Below the pieces are notes generated by a model. It ran no database searches. It was not told where the DNA came from and saw only the letters and a program-made list of their open reading frames with translations. From the NCBI GenBank assembly GCA_963778465.1, contig CAVZUK010000003.1, positions 434,001-498,000 of the forward strand: a stretch of 64,000 nt of DNA, written 5' to 3'. A program made the position numbers and the translations under genes. This document shows positions 49,734 through 58,367 of the stretch, in pieces; position 1 is the first letter of the stretch, and each line of letters opens with the position of its first letter. Source of the DNA: CAVZBW01 sp963778465 (lineage in GTDB: Bacteria; Actinomycetota; Acidimicrobiia; Acidimicrobiales; RAAP-2).

Positions 49734-50180
49734 TCAGGTGTGCGTGGACTGCAGGGCCGCCGTGATGTCGGCGATGGCCGCCGACTCGGCCTCGCTCACG
49801 TCCTTCCCGTGCTCACGGTGCGCCGCGGCGACCTTGTTGGCCAGGTTCACGATGAAGTTGCGGTACTCCTCGACCTCGGCGGGGCTGGCCTTGCGCTCGA
49901 GAAGAGCGACCGCGTCGCGTAGGTGCTGGAGGCCCTGCTGCTTGAGCTCCTCGGGGGAGTGGTAGTGGGTGTGGTCCCGCTCGGGCTTCGCCGCCACGAT
50001 CTCGTCGAGGAGCTCGCTCTCCCCGTGCTGCTTCCGGGCCTCGACGTACGCCTTGGCTATCGCGATGGTCTCGCGGATCGACCCGCCGCGCTGTGCCGCG
50101 ACGACGATCAGGCCGGCGCTCGGTGGGGCCTCGAGGACGAGGTGCCACTCCTCCTCTGAGAAGTCGGACTTGGTGGTCAT
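49734..50180 (-). CDS. Small conserved helical protein of unknown function
   Basis: 148 residues, mostly helical and highly charged, no membrane segment or signal peptide. WHLVLEAPPSAGLIVVAAQRGG is followed by helices IRETIAIAKAYVEARKQHGE, LKQQGLQHLRDAVALLERKA and EVEEYRNFIVNLANKVAAAHREHG. HTHYHSPEE in the middle could bind a metal. I do not recognise the family. It lies downstream of, and in the same direction as, a VOC-family gene (52-bp gap). Confidence 0.72.
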   Translation of the reverse strand: MTTKSDFSEEEWHLVLEAPPSAGLIVVAAQRGGSIRETIAIAKAYVEARKQHGESELLDEIVAAKPERDHTHYHSPEELKQQGLQHLRDAVALLERKASPAEVEEYRNFIVNLANKVAAAHREHGKDVSEAESAAIADITAALQSTHT

Positions 50181-50232
50181 CGCCGGTCTCCGATCACGTG
50201 GTGGTGGGGTGTCCTGGCCGTCGTGCCCCGAG

Positions 50233-50691
50233 TCACGGGGCGGGGATGTGCATCAGCTCGACCCGTACTCCGTCGGGATCGGTCAGGAAGAGGATCTGCA
50301 CGGAGGCGGGGTCGCCCTTCCCGATCCGCGATCCCTCGATGATCGTGCCACCAAAGCCGGTCAGGCGGGCGGCGGCCTCGTCGACGTCGTCGACGATGAA
50401 GGACAGGTGCGTCAGCCCGAGACGGTTGCGATTGGTCGAGGGCGCCCCCACGGACCCGGGGCTCTCGAAGTGCAGGAGCTCGACCGTCAGGCTGGGCTGG
50501 TGGAGGAAGTACGAGGTGACGAGGACCTCGCCCTCGCCCTCCACCTCCAAGCTGGCGGCGAATTCGTCGCCGACCTTGTACACGAGTCCCTCGGAGAACC
50601 CCAGGCCGTCCCGGTAAAAGGCCAGCGAGCGCTCCAGGTCTGTCACGCAGATCCCACAGTGCGAGGCGGTGTAGACGGCTTCGGCGGCCAT
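50233..50691 (-). CDS. VOC (glyoxalase/bleomycin resistance/dioxygenase) family protein
   Basis: 152 residues with two beta-alpha-beta-beta-beta modules: HCGICVTDLERSLAFYRDGLGF and LGLTHLSFIVDDVDEAAARL, ending DPDGVRVELMHIP. The metal ligands would be H11, E71 (TVELLHF), H94 and E148. Enzymes of this fold include glyoxalase I, epimerases and extradiol dioxygenases. ATG 50691 is chosen over upstream in-frame starts because a purine-rich GAGGGAGGG precedes it by about 10 nt. Confidence 0.85.
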   Translation of the reverse strand: MAAEAVYTASHCGICVTDLERSLAFYRDGLGFSEGLVYKVGDEFAASLEVEGEGEVLVTSYFLHQPSLTVELLHFESPGSVGAPSTNRNRLGLTHLSFIVDDVDEAAARLTGFGGTIIEGSRIGKGDPASVQILFLTDPDGVRVELMHIPAP

Positions 50692-50897
50692 GTTCGAGCC
50701 CCCTCCCTCTCCGGGTGTATCGGTCGTCTCGGATCTCCGAGCCGACGCGGACTCTACATTCCGCTGGTGCCCGGCCACCTCTCCGTCCACCTTCCCGCCC
50801 GCCTGCCCGGGCTGCGAACACCTGTTCGCTATCCTCGGTCGCACAGGATTCTTCCTCCGCCGCTCCCGGCTGAGTAGCGTCTGAAAGAGGTGGACAG

Positions 50898-52385
50898 GTG
50901 ACCGAGCGCAGACGGACAGCGACGTCGAATTTCGGCGTCAGCCGGCGGGAGGCGCACGACGCCGCCGCCTTCTACGCACGATTCGAGGCGCCCGAGATCG
51001 TCACCGACTCCGAGGTTCTCAAGCCGAGGAGGATTGCCGAGTCGTGCATCTTGGGCGACGCACGTGACATGAACGCAGTGGCCGCGGGGTCCGTGGCGTT
51101 GGTCGTGACCTCGCCGCCCTACTTCGCCGGCAAGCAGTACGAGGAGGAGCTCGACCGAGAGGGGACACCCAGCTCGTACTTCGAGTACCTCGACCTCCTG
51201 AGGGACGTCTTCGCCGAGTGCAAGGAGAAGCTGGAGCCGGGCGGGCGCATCGCGGTGAACGTGGCCAACCTCGGTCGCAAGCCCTACCGCAGCCTCTCGG
51301 CCGACGTGATCCGGATCCTGCAGGACGATCTTCACCTGCTGCTCCGGGGTGAGGTGATCTGGCGCAAGGGAGAGGGTGCCAGCGGATCCTGCGCCTGGGG
51401 TTCGTATCGCAGCGCCGCCACTCCGGTGTTGCGGGACATCACCGAGAGGGTCGTCATCGCGAGCAAGGGTCGCTTCGATCGGGCCCTGTCGGTCAAGGAA
51501 CGCGAGGCCAAGGAGCTTCCTCACAGGAATTCCATCTCGAGCGACGAGTTCATGGCCGCGACGCTCGACGTGTGGGACATCGCCCCCGAGAGCGCGAAGC
51601 GGGTGCAGCACCCAGCGCCCTTCCCCGTCGAGCTCCCCGAGCGCCTTATCCGGCTCTACACGTACGAGAACGATCTCGTGCTCGACCCCTTCATGGGGTC
51701 AGGATCGGCGCTGGTGGCCGCAGCCAAGGTCGGCCGCCGGTACGTCGGCTACGACCTCGATCCCGAGTACGTCGAGCTGGCGCGCAAGAGGGTCGCGGCT
51801 GCGACCGGACCGAGGAGCGGATCGGCGCCGTCTCGACGCCCTTCCAGGCGGAAGATCGCGGCGTCACGGCCCGCGACCTCGGACGAGGACTTCCAGGCGC
51901 GAGCGTCTCGGGAGGGCAAGGCGGCGCAGGCCATCGCCGAGCAGGTTCTCCTGGAGGCGAAATTCTCCATCAAGAAGCGCAACCACCGCGATCGCAAGCG
52001 GGGCCTCACCGTCAACATCATCGCCGAGGACGCCGACCGCCAGGAGTGGTACTTCGACGTGACGGGGGCCTTCACCACTACGAGGGGCGGCCTCCTGCGG
52101 ACCGACACCGTCTGGAAGTGCCTCGGGCGCGCCCACGTCCTGGCCAACAACCCGCTGGACGACGCCCCCACACGTCTGATCTTTCTCACCTCACACCTGC
52201 CCAAGCGGGGGAGCGAGGGTGACGCCGCTCTGCGGGCCGCTGGCTGGAAAGCGTTCTTCGATGCGATCGAGATGCTCTCCGACGAGGGGCGCCAGCGGCT
52301 GGAGCGTTACGCGCAAGGGGGTCATCGCCACCGTCCTCTTCCGGGCTTCTGGACCAAGGAGGACCTGGCAAGCTCTGGTGGATGA
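50898..52385 (+). CDS. Beta-class DNA methyltransferase with a C-terminal extension of unknown function
   Basis: 495 residues. TSPPY (71-75, catalytic motif IV) precedes DPFMGSGSALVAAAKVG (motif I, about residue 255), the beta-class order. SPPY favours N4-cytosine but N6-adenine is possible. After a basic linker, residues about 330-480 form an extra domain: GKAAQAIAEQVLLEAKF, WYFDVTGAFTTTRGG, DTVWKCLGRAHVLA and a Leu/Thr strand LIFLTSHLPKRGS. It resembles a restriction-fold core in outline, but I cannot identify it. GTG 50898 is the start. The next gene overlaps its stop (ATGA), and a third follows after 4 bp, forming a tight operon. Confidence 0.82.
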   Translation: MTERRRTATSNFGVSRREAHDAAAFYARFEAPEIVTDSEVLKPRRIAESCILGDARDMNAVAAGSVALVVTSPPYFAGKQYEEELDREGTPSSYFEYLDLLRDVFAECKEKLEPGGRIAVNVANLGRKPYRSLSADVIRILQDDLHLLLRGEVIWRKGEGASGSCAWGSYRSAATPVLRDITERVVIASKGRFDRALSVKEREAKELPHRNSISSDEFMAATLDVWDIAPESAKRVQHPAPFPVELPERLIRLYTYENDLVLDPFMGSGSALVAAAKVGRRYVGYDLDPEYVELARKRVAAATGPRSGSAPSRRPSRRKIAASRPATSDEDFQARASREGKAAQAIAEQVLLEAKFSIKKRNHRDRKRGLTVNIIAEDADRQEWYFDVTGAFTTTRGGLLRTDTVWKCLGRAHVLANNPLDDAPTRLIFLTSHLPKRGSEGDAALRAAGWKAFFDAIEMLSDEGRQRLERYAQGGHRHRPLPGFWTKEDLASSGG

Positions 52386-52696
52386 GCCGAGTCATCGCCT
52401 GCGCGATCGTCCGGGGCGAGCCTCCCGAGGTCTTCGCCGCTGAGGATCTCGAGACGCTCAATTGGGTCCTCGCCTTGAAGGTGGTGGCGGCGACGGCGGC
52501 CAGGGGACTGCCGGAGGACGTCCGGGACTCGCTCCGTGAGGCGCTTCTGGACGAGCGCTGGGGCGACGCGGTGACCACCTGGATGCGAGAGCGCGACGCG
52601 GTCATCGACGTCTACCCCTCGATGGACCTCCACACCCCGGCGGACGTCGAGATGGCCGAGGTCGAGATGCAGTTCCTGCCCCTGTTCGAGGACTGA
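52382..52696 (+). CDS. Small protein of the methyltransferase operon, function unknown
   Basis: 104 residues, acidic, largely helical: EDLETLNWVLALKVVAATAA, VRDSLREALLDERWGDAVTTW and a C-terminal acidic tail (DVEMAEVEMQFLPLFED). No motif I recognise. The start overlaps the methyltransferase stop (ATGA) and its stop is 4 bp from the next gene, so all three are probably made together. It could be a control, specificity or assembly protein. Confidence 0.72.
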   Translation: MSRVIACAIVRGEPPEVFAAEDLETLNWVLALKVVAATAARGLPEDVRDSLREALLDERWGDAVTTWMRERDAVIDVYPSMDLHTPADVEMAEVEMQFLPLFED

Positions 52697-52700
52697 GCCC

Positions 52701-53705
52701 TTGCCCGACCTCCGGACGACGGTGACCGAGCTGGTCACCGGCCTCGGCATGCTGGGACTCCCCACGGTCGACCAGGCCCTGGCGGAGCGGCCGCGGGCGA
52801 TGGTCTCGGCGTCGCCGGAGACGTGGGAGCTTCTGCAGCGGGCGCGGGAGGGCGGCGGCCTGGCGGCGGAGTTCGAGAGCGCCTGGTCCAACGGGTCCGC
52901 CTTCCTCGGGTCCACCGACGGGCTGCGTGGGCGGCGGCCGGTGATCGTCGAATGGAAGGGCTCCCACCGGGCGCCGGGGGACGAGGTGGCGCCGGTGGAC
53001 CTCCGGGTCGACCACGTCTTCTTCGTGAGCTGCAAGTACCTCTCCAAGATCATGATCAACGCGTCGCCCTTCCACCTCTTCGATCGGCTGCTCCAGGGCG
53101 GTCACGGTGGCCGGGACGCAGACTGGTACGGGCACGTCGCCCCCCATCGCTACCAGGAGCTCTACGAGTCCGTCCGCGAGGCCCTCGACCTCGGTGCGCT
53201 CCCCGATCTGGTCGGCGACCTGCGCACCCAAGAGCGCCGCCAATTGGCCTCGGCCTTGGCCGGCGGCTGGCCGGCCGACGTCCGTGACGTCCACCGCGAG
53301 TTCGTCTCGGCCGTCTCCTCCGAGACCGCACGGCTCTGGCAGGGGAGGACCCACGTCCTGTCGGCTCGGGAGTCGCTCTTCTGGCGGATCCTGCGCATGG
53401 GGAGCGCCCCCTACTTCATCCTCGGGTCCTCGCCGCAGGGATCGCTCCGCCTGCGCGTGGCCACGCCGTGGGACTGGCGCCAGCACTTCCGCCTGCGCCG
53501 CTTCGAGGTGACGGCTCAGCCGGGCGGCCAGCCCCGCGTGGGCTGGCGGGCCCTGGCCGAGGACCTCAGCTCACGGGAGGAGCGAGAGGTGCGAGGCCAC
53601 GTCGAGGTGCGTTGGAGCCACGGCCGGTTCTCCGGCAATCCCGAGGCGAAGGTTTATCTGGACACCCCTCACGCCGCCGTGCCCGGCTACTTCGAGCTGA
53701 CCTAG
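52701..53705 (+). CDS. Possible restriction-type nuclease partner of the DNA methyltransferase (unrecognised family)
   Basis: 334 residues, no membrane helices. The likely start is TTG 52701, 4 bp after the previous stop. Two short segments could be PD-(D/E)XK-like catalytic strands: RPVIVEWKG (E84-x-K86) and LRVDHVFFVSCKYLSK (D104...S110-x-K112), after helix AAEFESAW with Glu. The C-terminal half is beta-rich with many Trp and Arg (RVATPWDWRQHFRLRRFEV; VEVRWSHGRFSG). I cannot place it in a named family; the nuclease reading rests on weak motifs and on the methyltransferase neighbour. Confidence 0.6.
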   Translation: MPDLRTTVTELVTGLGMLGLPTVDQALAERPRAMVSASPETWELLQRAREGGGLAAEFESAWSNGSAFLGSTDGLRGRRPVIVEWKGSHRAPGDEVAPVDLRVDHVFFVSCKYLSKIMINASPFHLFDRLLQGGHGGRDADWYGHVAPHRYQELYESVREALDLGALPDLVGDLRTQERRQLASALAGGWPADVRDVHREFVSAVSSETARLWQGRTHVLSARESLFWRILRMGSAPYFILGSSPQGSLRLRVATPWDWRQHFRLRRFEVTAQPGGQPRVGWRALAEDLSSREEREVRGHVEVRWSHGRFSGNPEAKVYLDTPHAAVPGYFELT

Positions 53706-53715
53706 CCGGCGGGGC

Positions 53716-54817
53716 TCAGGAGGCGTGCGCCGGGGCGCCGGCCTCACCGGGCGTGGTCGGAGAGGTGGTGGGTCCCGGCCCCGGACCCGGGAGGAGCTCC
53801 CTGCGAAAGACGGCGACGACCGTCCGGACCGCGATGCCGCCGACGAGCGCCGTGACGGCCGCCACCGCGACGTACGCGTACCGCGCGCGCCCCGGGTGTC
53901 GAGGCGTCGTTGACCCACCGGATGGCGCTCGAGGCCACCGCTGCCCAGCCGAAGGTGAAGGCCCAGAAGCTCGGGGCGAACTTCAGGCGCAGGTATGCCG
54001 GCACCAGCCGGACCTGCGCGAGCGCCATGAGCACGCCGTATCCCGCGATGGCCGCCGCCTCGGCGTTGATCCGGTTGCCGTTGATGGCGAGGAGGGCGAG
54101 GAAGGCCGTCGCGGCGGGTGCGACCTCGATGGCCAGCGTCGGCGTCAGCGCCGGAGGCAGTGGGGGGCGGAAGAACAGCCGGAACAGGATCGTGGAGCCC
54201 ACGATCGACCAGCAGAAGAGCCCGAACCCGAACATGAACTCGGCCAGCCGCAGCTGGCCCACCTCGGCTGCGGCGGCGGAGGCCACGAATCCCCCGGCGA
54301 CGGTCGGCAGGAAGTAGCCGGGGTGGAACCGGTCGAGCTCGAGCGGTCCGTCGATCCACTGGCCCGTGAACCATGCCCCGGCCAGGACGGTGAGCGCGAG
54401 AAAGACGTCGACGAGCACCCTGCCGGGCACCTCGGCGTGCGGGTAGACGCCCTGGACGGCGAGGAGGATCGGGGTGATGACGGCGAGGGAGGCGAAGGGC
54501 CCTGCGACGTAGTCCAGGAGATCGCCGGCTCACCGGCCGCGCCGGGCCACCGCGTAGCGCGTGTAGAGCGAGACGATGAGCACCCATGCCGTGGCGGCGA
54601 TCGCGAGCAGGGCGTCGCCCACCCAGGCGGGGGCTTGGCCGAAGTGCGCCACCGTCACCCAGGCGCCAGCTAGTCCGGAGAGCCCGAAGGGGACGCCGAA
54701 GAAATTGAGCGGGATCCGGGGAGGACCGGTTCGCTCCGTCCCATCCGCTGGAAGGCCGGTCACCGGCAGCTCGTCCGAGGCTCGGGTGTCAGGGCAGCCA
54801 CACGTCGTGGCGTGCAC
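53716..54817 (-). pseudogene. Decayed TDT/SLAC1-family (tellurite-resistance/dicarboxylate) membrane transporter
   Basis: Ten-helix transporter read in three pieces. The N-terminal part (RIPLNFFGVPFGLSGLAGAW, GDALLAIAATAWVLIVSLY) ends at an in-frame TGA (54532-54530). The same frame resumes directly with GDLLDYVAGPFASLAVITP and runs through GRVLVDVFLALTVLAGAW and FMFGFGLFCWSIVG to SSAIRWVNDAST, where a +1 shift near 53882-53890 (a GC-dinucleotide run) is needed to read YAYVAVAAVTALVGGIAVRTV. The nonsense codon is one base from CGA. Two lesions make this more convincing as a true pseudogene than the single-frameshift genes here. Start GTG 54817 overlaps the upstream gene. Confidence 0.75.
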
Positions 54818-55100
54818 GCGCCGACTGGCGCTGCTCGTCGGTCAGGTCTGCGTCGCGCAGCGGGGTGACGAGGCTCCAGTGTCGCCCGACGGGGCAATAC
54901 TGCAGCCTGGCCAGCCCGAGGTCGAGCGCCTTCAGGTTGACCCCGGGGATCCAGAGCGAGGTGTACAGGTGTCCCGCCCGGCAGCGGACGGCGACGTTGC
55001 CTCCCACCTTGTAGCCGCGCCGGCGGGCGATCAGGGTGCCGACGACGATGACGGCGATGACGATCGCCCCGATCCGACGCGACGCCGAGCGGTTGGTCAC
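54789..55100 (-). CDS. Small single-pass membrane protein with a Cys/His pair motif
   Basis: 103 residues. One N-terminal membrane helix (IGAIVIAVIVVGTLIARRRG) precedes a short soluble domain with CRAGHLYTSLWIPG and YCPVGRHWSLVTPL. The two C/H pairs could form a zinc-ribbon-like site. Homologues I recall are short actinobacterial membrane proteins of unknown role. GTG 55100 overlaps the stop of the acyl-CoA synthetase (GTGA), and its 3' end overlaps the decayed transporter, so the three formed one operon. Confidence 0.72.
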   Translation of the reverse strand: MTNRSASRRIGAIVIAVIVVGTLIARRRGYKVGGNVAVRCRAGHLYTSLWIPGVNLKALDLGLARLQYCPVGRHWSLVTPLRDADLTDEQRQSARARHDVWLP

Positions 55101-56827
55101 GTCGAGGCCTCCGTAGACTCTGCGCCGGCCCGGGCGGGCTCCGCGGGCTCCTCGCCGCCTACCAGTTGCATGGCCCACTTGTAGTCGGCCTTGCCCGAGG
55201 CCGAGCGGGGGACCTCGGGGACGACGACCAGGTGGCGTGGCACCTTGTAGCCCGCCAAGTGACCGCGGCAGTGGGTCGTCAGGTCTTCGAGGGAAGGTGG
55301 AGCGTCGGCGTCGACGGGCTGGACGACTGCGGCCACGCGCTGGCCCCAGCGCGCCGAGCTCTGTCCGACCACCATCGCATCGGCCACGGCGGGGTGGGAC
55401 TTGAGCACTGCCTCGACCTCTTCGGGATAGACCTTCTCACCCCCCGTGTTGATGCAGAGCGAGCCCCGGCCGAGCAGCCGGATCGTCCCGTCGGCCTCGA
55501 CGGTCGCCATGTCGCCGGGCAACGACCAACGGCGCCCGTCGAACTCGACGAAGGTCTCGGCGCTCTTGACCGGGTCCTTGTAGTAGCCGACCGGCACGTA
55601 CCCGGCGGTGGCCAGCCGGCCCACGGCCCCGGATCCCGGCTCCACCGGCCGGAGGCGTTCGTCGACCACCGCCGTCATGCCCTGCTTGGGCGCGAATTCG
55701 AGCGACGGGGACGGCGTGGCGCGCCGCTGGCCGATGGAGACCGCCTGCACCGGGGACTCCGACGAGCCCACCGCCTCGTTGATCACGAGGACGCTCGGGA
55801 GCAGCGCGAGCAGGCCGTCCTTGACCTCGCCGGAGAGGATGCTGCCGCCCGACCCGAGGAGGAGGAGGGAGGACGTGTCGTGCGCCCCGGCGTCTCTCCG
55901 CAGGGCCTCGAGCAACGGCCGGCCGCTGGCGTCACCGACCATGGTCAGCATCGTCACCCTCTCCCGCTCGATCAGGTCGAGGACGAGCTCCATGTCCATG
56001 CTCCGCCGCGGGTACAGCACGGCCCGGCCGCCCGCCAGGAGCGAGCCCAGGGCCGACCACTGCCCGCTCGCGTGCACGAGCGGTCCGAGGGTGAGGTTGA
56101 CGAACTCGTCGGGGCCCGGGTCGCCGGCGGCCAGGAACGGCGTGGCCCGCTGCGCCCGGTTGGTGTGCACGGTCCGGCCGATCTCCTCCGGGCGGGTGAT
56201 CGGGGGCCCGCCGGGGTTTCCACCGCCGAGCGTCGCGAAGAAGATGTCCTCCTGGCGCCACACCACCCCCCTCGGCAGGCCGGTGGTTCCCCCCGTGTAG
56301 AGGATGTAGTGGTCGTCGGCGGACCGGTGGGCGAAGTCGCGCTCGTCGGATCCGGTCCGCACGACCTCCTCGTAGGGCGTGCACTCGACCCCGGAGACGT
56401 CCGCCCCGCTGCCGTCTTCGACGACGATCAAGGACCGGAGCTTCGGGGGACGGGTCGGGAGGGACTCGACGTGCGGCGACAGGATGCGGTGGAAGACGAG
56501 TGTCGTGATGTCGCCGTTGTCGAGCAGGTAGGCAAGCTCGTCGCCGGTGTAGCGAAAGTTGATGTTGACCGGCACGGCGCGGACCTTGAAGCAGGCGAGC
56601 AGGACCTCCACGAACTCGACGCAGTTGTACGCGAAGACGCCGACGTGCTCGCCCCGGGTGACGCCGAGTCGCTGGAGCCCGTGGGCGAGCCGGTTGGCCC
56701 GGCGATCGAGGGAGGCGAAGGAATGGCGGGTGTCGCCGCACGAGACGGCCTCGCGCCCGGGCACCTCGTCCGCCACGCACTCGTACATGTCCGCCAGGTT
56801 GAACTCCGTGTGGATCACCCCCCGCAT
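55097..56827 (-). CDS. Acyl-CoA synthetase (AMP-binding, FadD-like)
   Basis: 576 residues. The phosphate-binding loop is YTGGTTGLPRGVVW, with the adenylation motifs YKDPVKSAETF, GRGSLCINTGGEKVYPEEVE and the C-terminal Lys in PRSASGKADYKW. Activates a carboxylic acid to its CoA thioester via acyl-AMP; it resembles mycobacterial FadD proteins used in sterol and fatty acid catabolism. ATG 56827 is divergent from a Rieske oxygenase gene across a 99-bp promoter region, suggesting a joint pathway that oxygenates and then CoA-activates an acid. Confidence 0.9.
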   Translation of the reverse strand: MRGVIHTEFNLADMYECVADEVPGREAVSCGDTRHSFASLDRRANRLAHGLQRLGVTRGEHVGVFAYNCVEFVEVLLACFKVRAVPVNINFRYTGDELAYLLDNGDITTLVFHRILSPHVESLPTRPPKLRSLIVVEDGSGADVSGVECTPYEEVVRTGSDERDFAHRSADDHYILYTGGTTGLPRGVVWRQEDIFFATLGGGNPGGPPITRPEEIGRTVHTNRAQRATPFLAAGDPGPDEFVNLTLGPLVHASGQWSALGSLLAGGRAVLYPRRSMDMELVLDLIERERVTMLTMVGDASGRPLLEALRRDAGAHDTSSLLLLGSGGSILSGEVKDGLLALLPSVLVINEAVGSSESPVQAVSIGQRRATPSPSLEFAPKQGMTAVVDERLRPVEPGSGAVGRLATAGYVPVGYYKDPVKSAETFVEFDGRRWSLPGDMATVEADGTIRLLGRGSLCINTGGEKVYPEEVEAVLKSHPAVADAMVVGQSSARWGQRVAAVVQPVDADAPPSLEDLTTHCRGHLAGYKVPRHLVVVPEVPRSASGKADYKWAMQLVGGEEPAEPARAGAESTEAST

Positions 56828-56926
56828 CGCACGGTGGCCGTGGCCCCGTCGCCGCCCGGGCTCCGGGCGGTAGATTCGATTTTGCCAGCGCCGTGGACCG
56901 GTCTGCCAGAAGGGACGGGACCTGCC

Positions 56927-58231
56927 GTGGATTCTCTGAAGCTCGCCGACCTGCTCGTGGGGGAGGATGGGCTCGTTCCCAAGGAGCGCTACGTCTCCCG
57001 CGCGTTCGCCGACCTCGAGATGGAGCGGCTGTGGCCTCGGGTCTGGCAGGTCGCCTGCCGGGCCGAGGAGATCCCGGAGGTCGGCGACTACGTCGAGTAC
57101 GTGATCGGCGACCAGTCGATCCTGGTGGTGCGCTCGGCCCCCGACGCCGTGCAGGCCTTCTACAACACCTGCATCCACCGGGGGACCCGCCTGGCGGACG
57201 GGTGCGGCCAGTTCTCCGACTGCGAGATCCGGTGCCGCTACCACGCGTGGCGGTACCACCTCGACGGCCGGGTGAAGGAGATCGTCGACCGTGAGGAATT
57301 CGGCTCCATACCCTCCAACCTCCGCCTGCGCGACGTCCGAGCCGAGTGCTGGGGCGGATTCGTGTTCGTCAACATGGATCCGGACGCCCCTCCGCTGCTC
57401 GAGTACCTCCATCCCATCCCCGATTGGCTGGGCGCCTACCGGCTCGAGGAGATGCGCTTCTACTCCCACAAGACGACCGTCCTGCCGGCCAACTGGAAGG
57501 TGGTGATCGACGCCTTCAACGAGGGCTACCACGTCCAGGGCACCCACCCGCAGATCCTGGCGTGGACCGACGACGTGAGCATGGAGTACGAGCAGTTCGA
57601 CACCCACGCCCACTACGGCAGGCTGCCGAGCTCGCGCCGGCAGTTGCGCCCGAGCCCTCGCCTCGGCCTCGGCGACGAAGACTTCGACGAGTGGGAGATC
57701 CTCGCCGCCCTCGTGGGCGGCCTGGGCGGTCTCTTCTACAAGCAGGAGCGCCAGCTCGTCGAGGAGCTCAAGGACGCCCCGCTCCCTCCCGGACGCACCC
57801 TGCTCGGGGAGTACCAGCAGCGGCGGCGAGCGCTCCTCGCATCCCGGGGGCTCGACGTGTCACGCCTGAGCGCCGAGCAGATGACCAGCGCGGACGACTT
57901 CTACTGGTTCCCCAACATCGTCGGTCCGATCTACCCGGGAAACGCGATCATGTTCCGGGTCCGACCCAACGGCCTCGATCCCGACAGCGCCATCATGGAC
58001 CTGTGGACCCTGCAGTGGCCGGGTGAGGGCTGGCGCGACTGCGAGCACAAGGTCTATCCCGACTGGACCGCCAAGGACTGGGGCCTCATCACCAACCAGG
58101 ACTTCGCCAACATGGCCCACGTCCAGACGGGGATGAAGTCCCGAGGCTGCGCCGACCTCCGGCTCAACCCGCGCCAGGAGTCGAACATCCTCCATATGCA
58201 CCGGGTGATCGACCGCTACTTGACGAGCTGA
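56927..58231 (+). CDS. Rieske non-heme iron ring-hydroxylating oxygenase, alpha-subunit type
   Basis: 434 residues. The Rieske [2Fe-2S] site is NTCIHRGTRL and CRYHAWRYHLDG (Cys-x-His...Cys-x2-His). The mononuclear iron ligands are in DAFNEGYHVQGTHPQ, with the third carboxylate downstream. It needs a reductase and often a ferredoxin, neither nearby. Start GTG 56927; an upstream open frame is antisense to the acyl-CoA synthetase and is not coding. Substrate is unknown, but pairing with an acyl-CoA synthetase points to catabolism of an aromatic or alicyclic acid or a sterol side chain. Confidence 0.9.
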   Translation: MDSLKLADLLVGEDGLVPKERYVSRAFADLEMERLWPRVWQVACRAEEIPEVGDYVEYVIGDQSILVVRSAPDAVQAFYNTCIHRGTRLADGCGQFSDCEIRCRYHAWRYHLDGRVKEIVDREEFGSIPSNLRLRDVRAECWGGFVFVNMDPDAPPLLEYLHPIPDWLGAYRLEEMRFYSHKTTVLPANWKVVIDAFNEGYHVQGTHPQILAWTDDVSMEYEQFDTHAHYGRLPSSRRQLRPSPRLGLGDEDFDEWEILAALVGGLGGLFYKQERQLVEELKDAPLPPGRTLLGEYQQRRRALLASRGLDVSRLSAEQMTSADDFYWFPNIVGPIYPGNAIMFRVRPNGLDPDSAIMDLWTLQWPGEGWRDCEHKVYPDWTAKDWGLITNQDFANMAHVQTGMKSRGCADLRLNPRQESNILHMHRVIDRYLTS

Positions 58232-58316
58232 CTCAGCGCCCGTCGCCCGGACGCCGGGGGCTCAGAGCCCGAGCCGGCGGCGGGATGCGGCCGCGTAGTA
58301 GACGGTCATGGGTAGT

Positions 58317-58367
58317 GGGTCAGTTTCGACCCTACGCAGCGAGAAGCTGCCGGGCCCTACCGGCCCG
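58317..58367 (-). ncRNA. Three tandem hairpins at the 3' end of tnpB, candidate omega-RNA segment
   Basis: Read on the minus strand, three perfect inverted repeats lie back to back: 58367-58351 (6-bp arms CGGGCC/GGCCCG), 58350-58336 (GCAGC/GCTGC, loop of 5) and 58332-58317 (GGGTC/GACCC, loop of 6). The first two lie inside the last codons of tnpB and the third spans its stop codon. In IS200/IS605 elements the omega-RNA comes from the tnpB 3' end and the right element end, with the guide just beyond. Sequence below 58317 would be the guide. Transcription is not shown. Confidence 0.58.

Noticed and set aside
52701..53705. Firm assignment of the third methyltransferase-operon gene as a restriction endonuclease
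   Set aside because: The catalytic-like segments are too short and ambiguous; kept only as a hypothesis.
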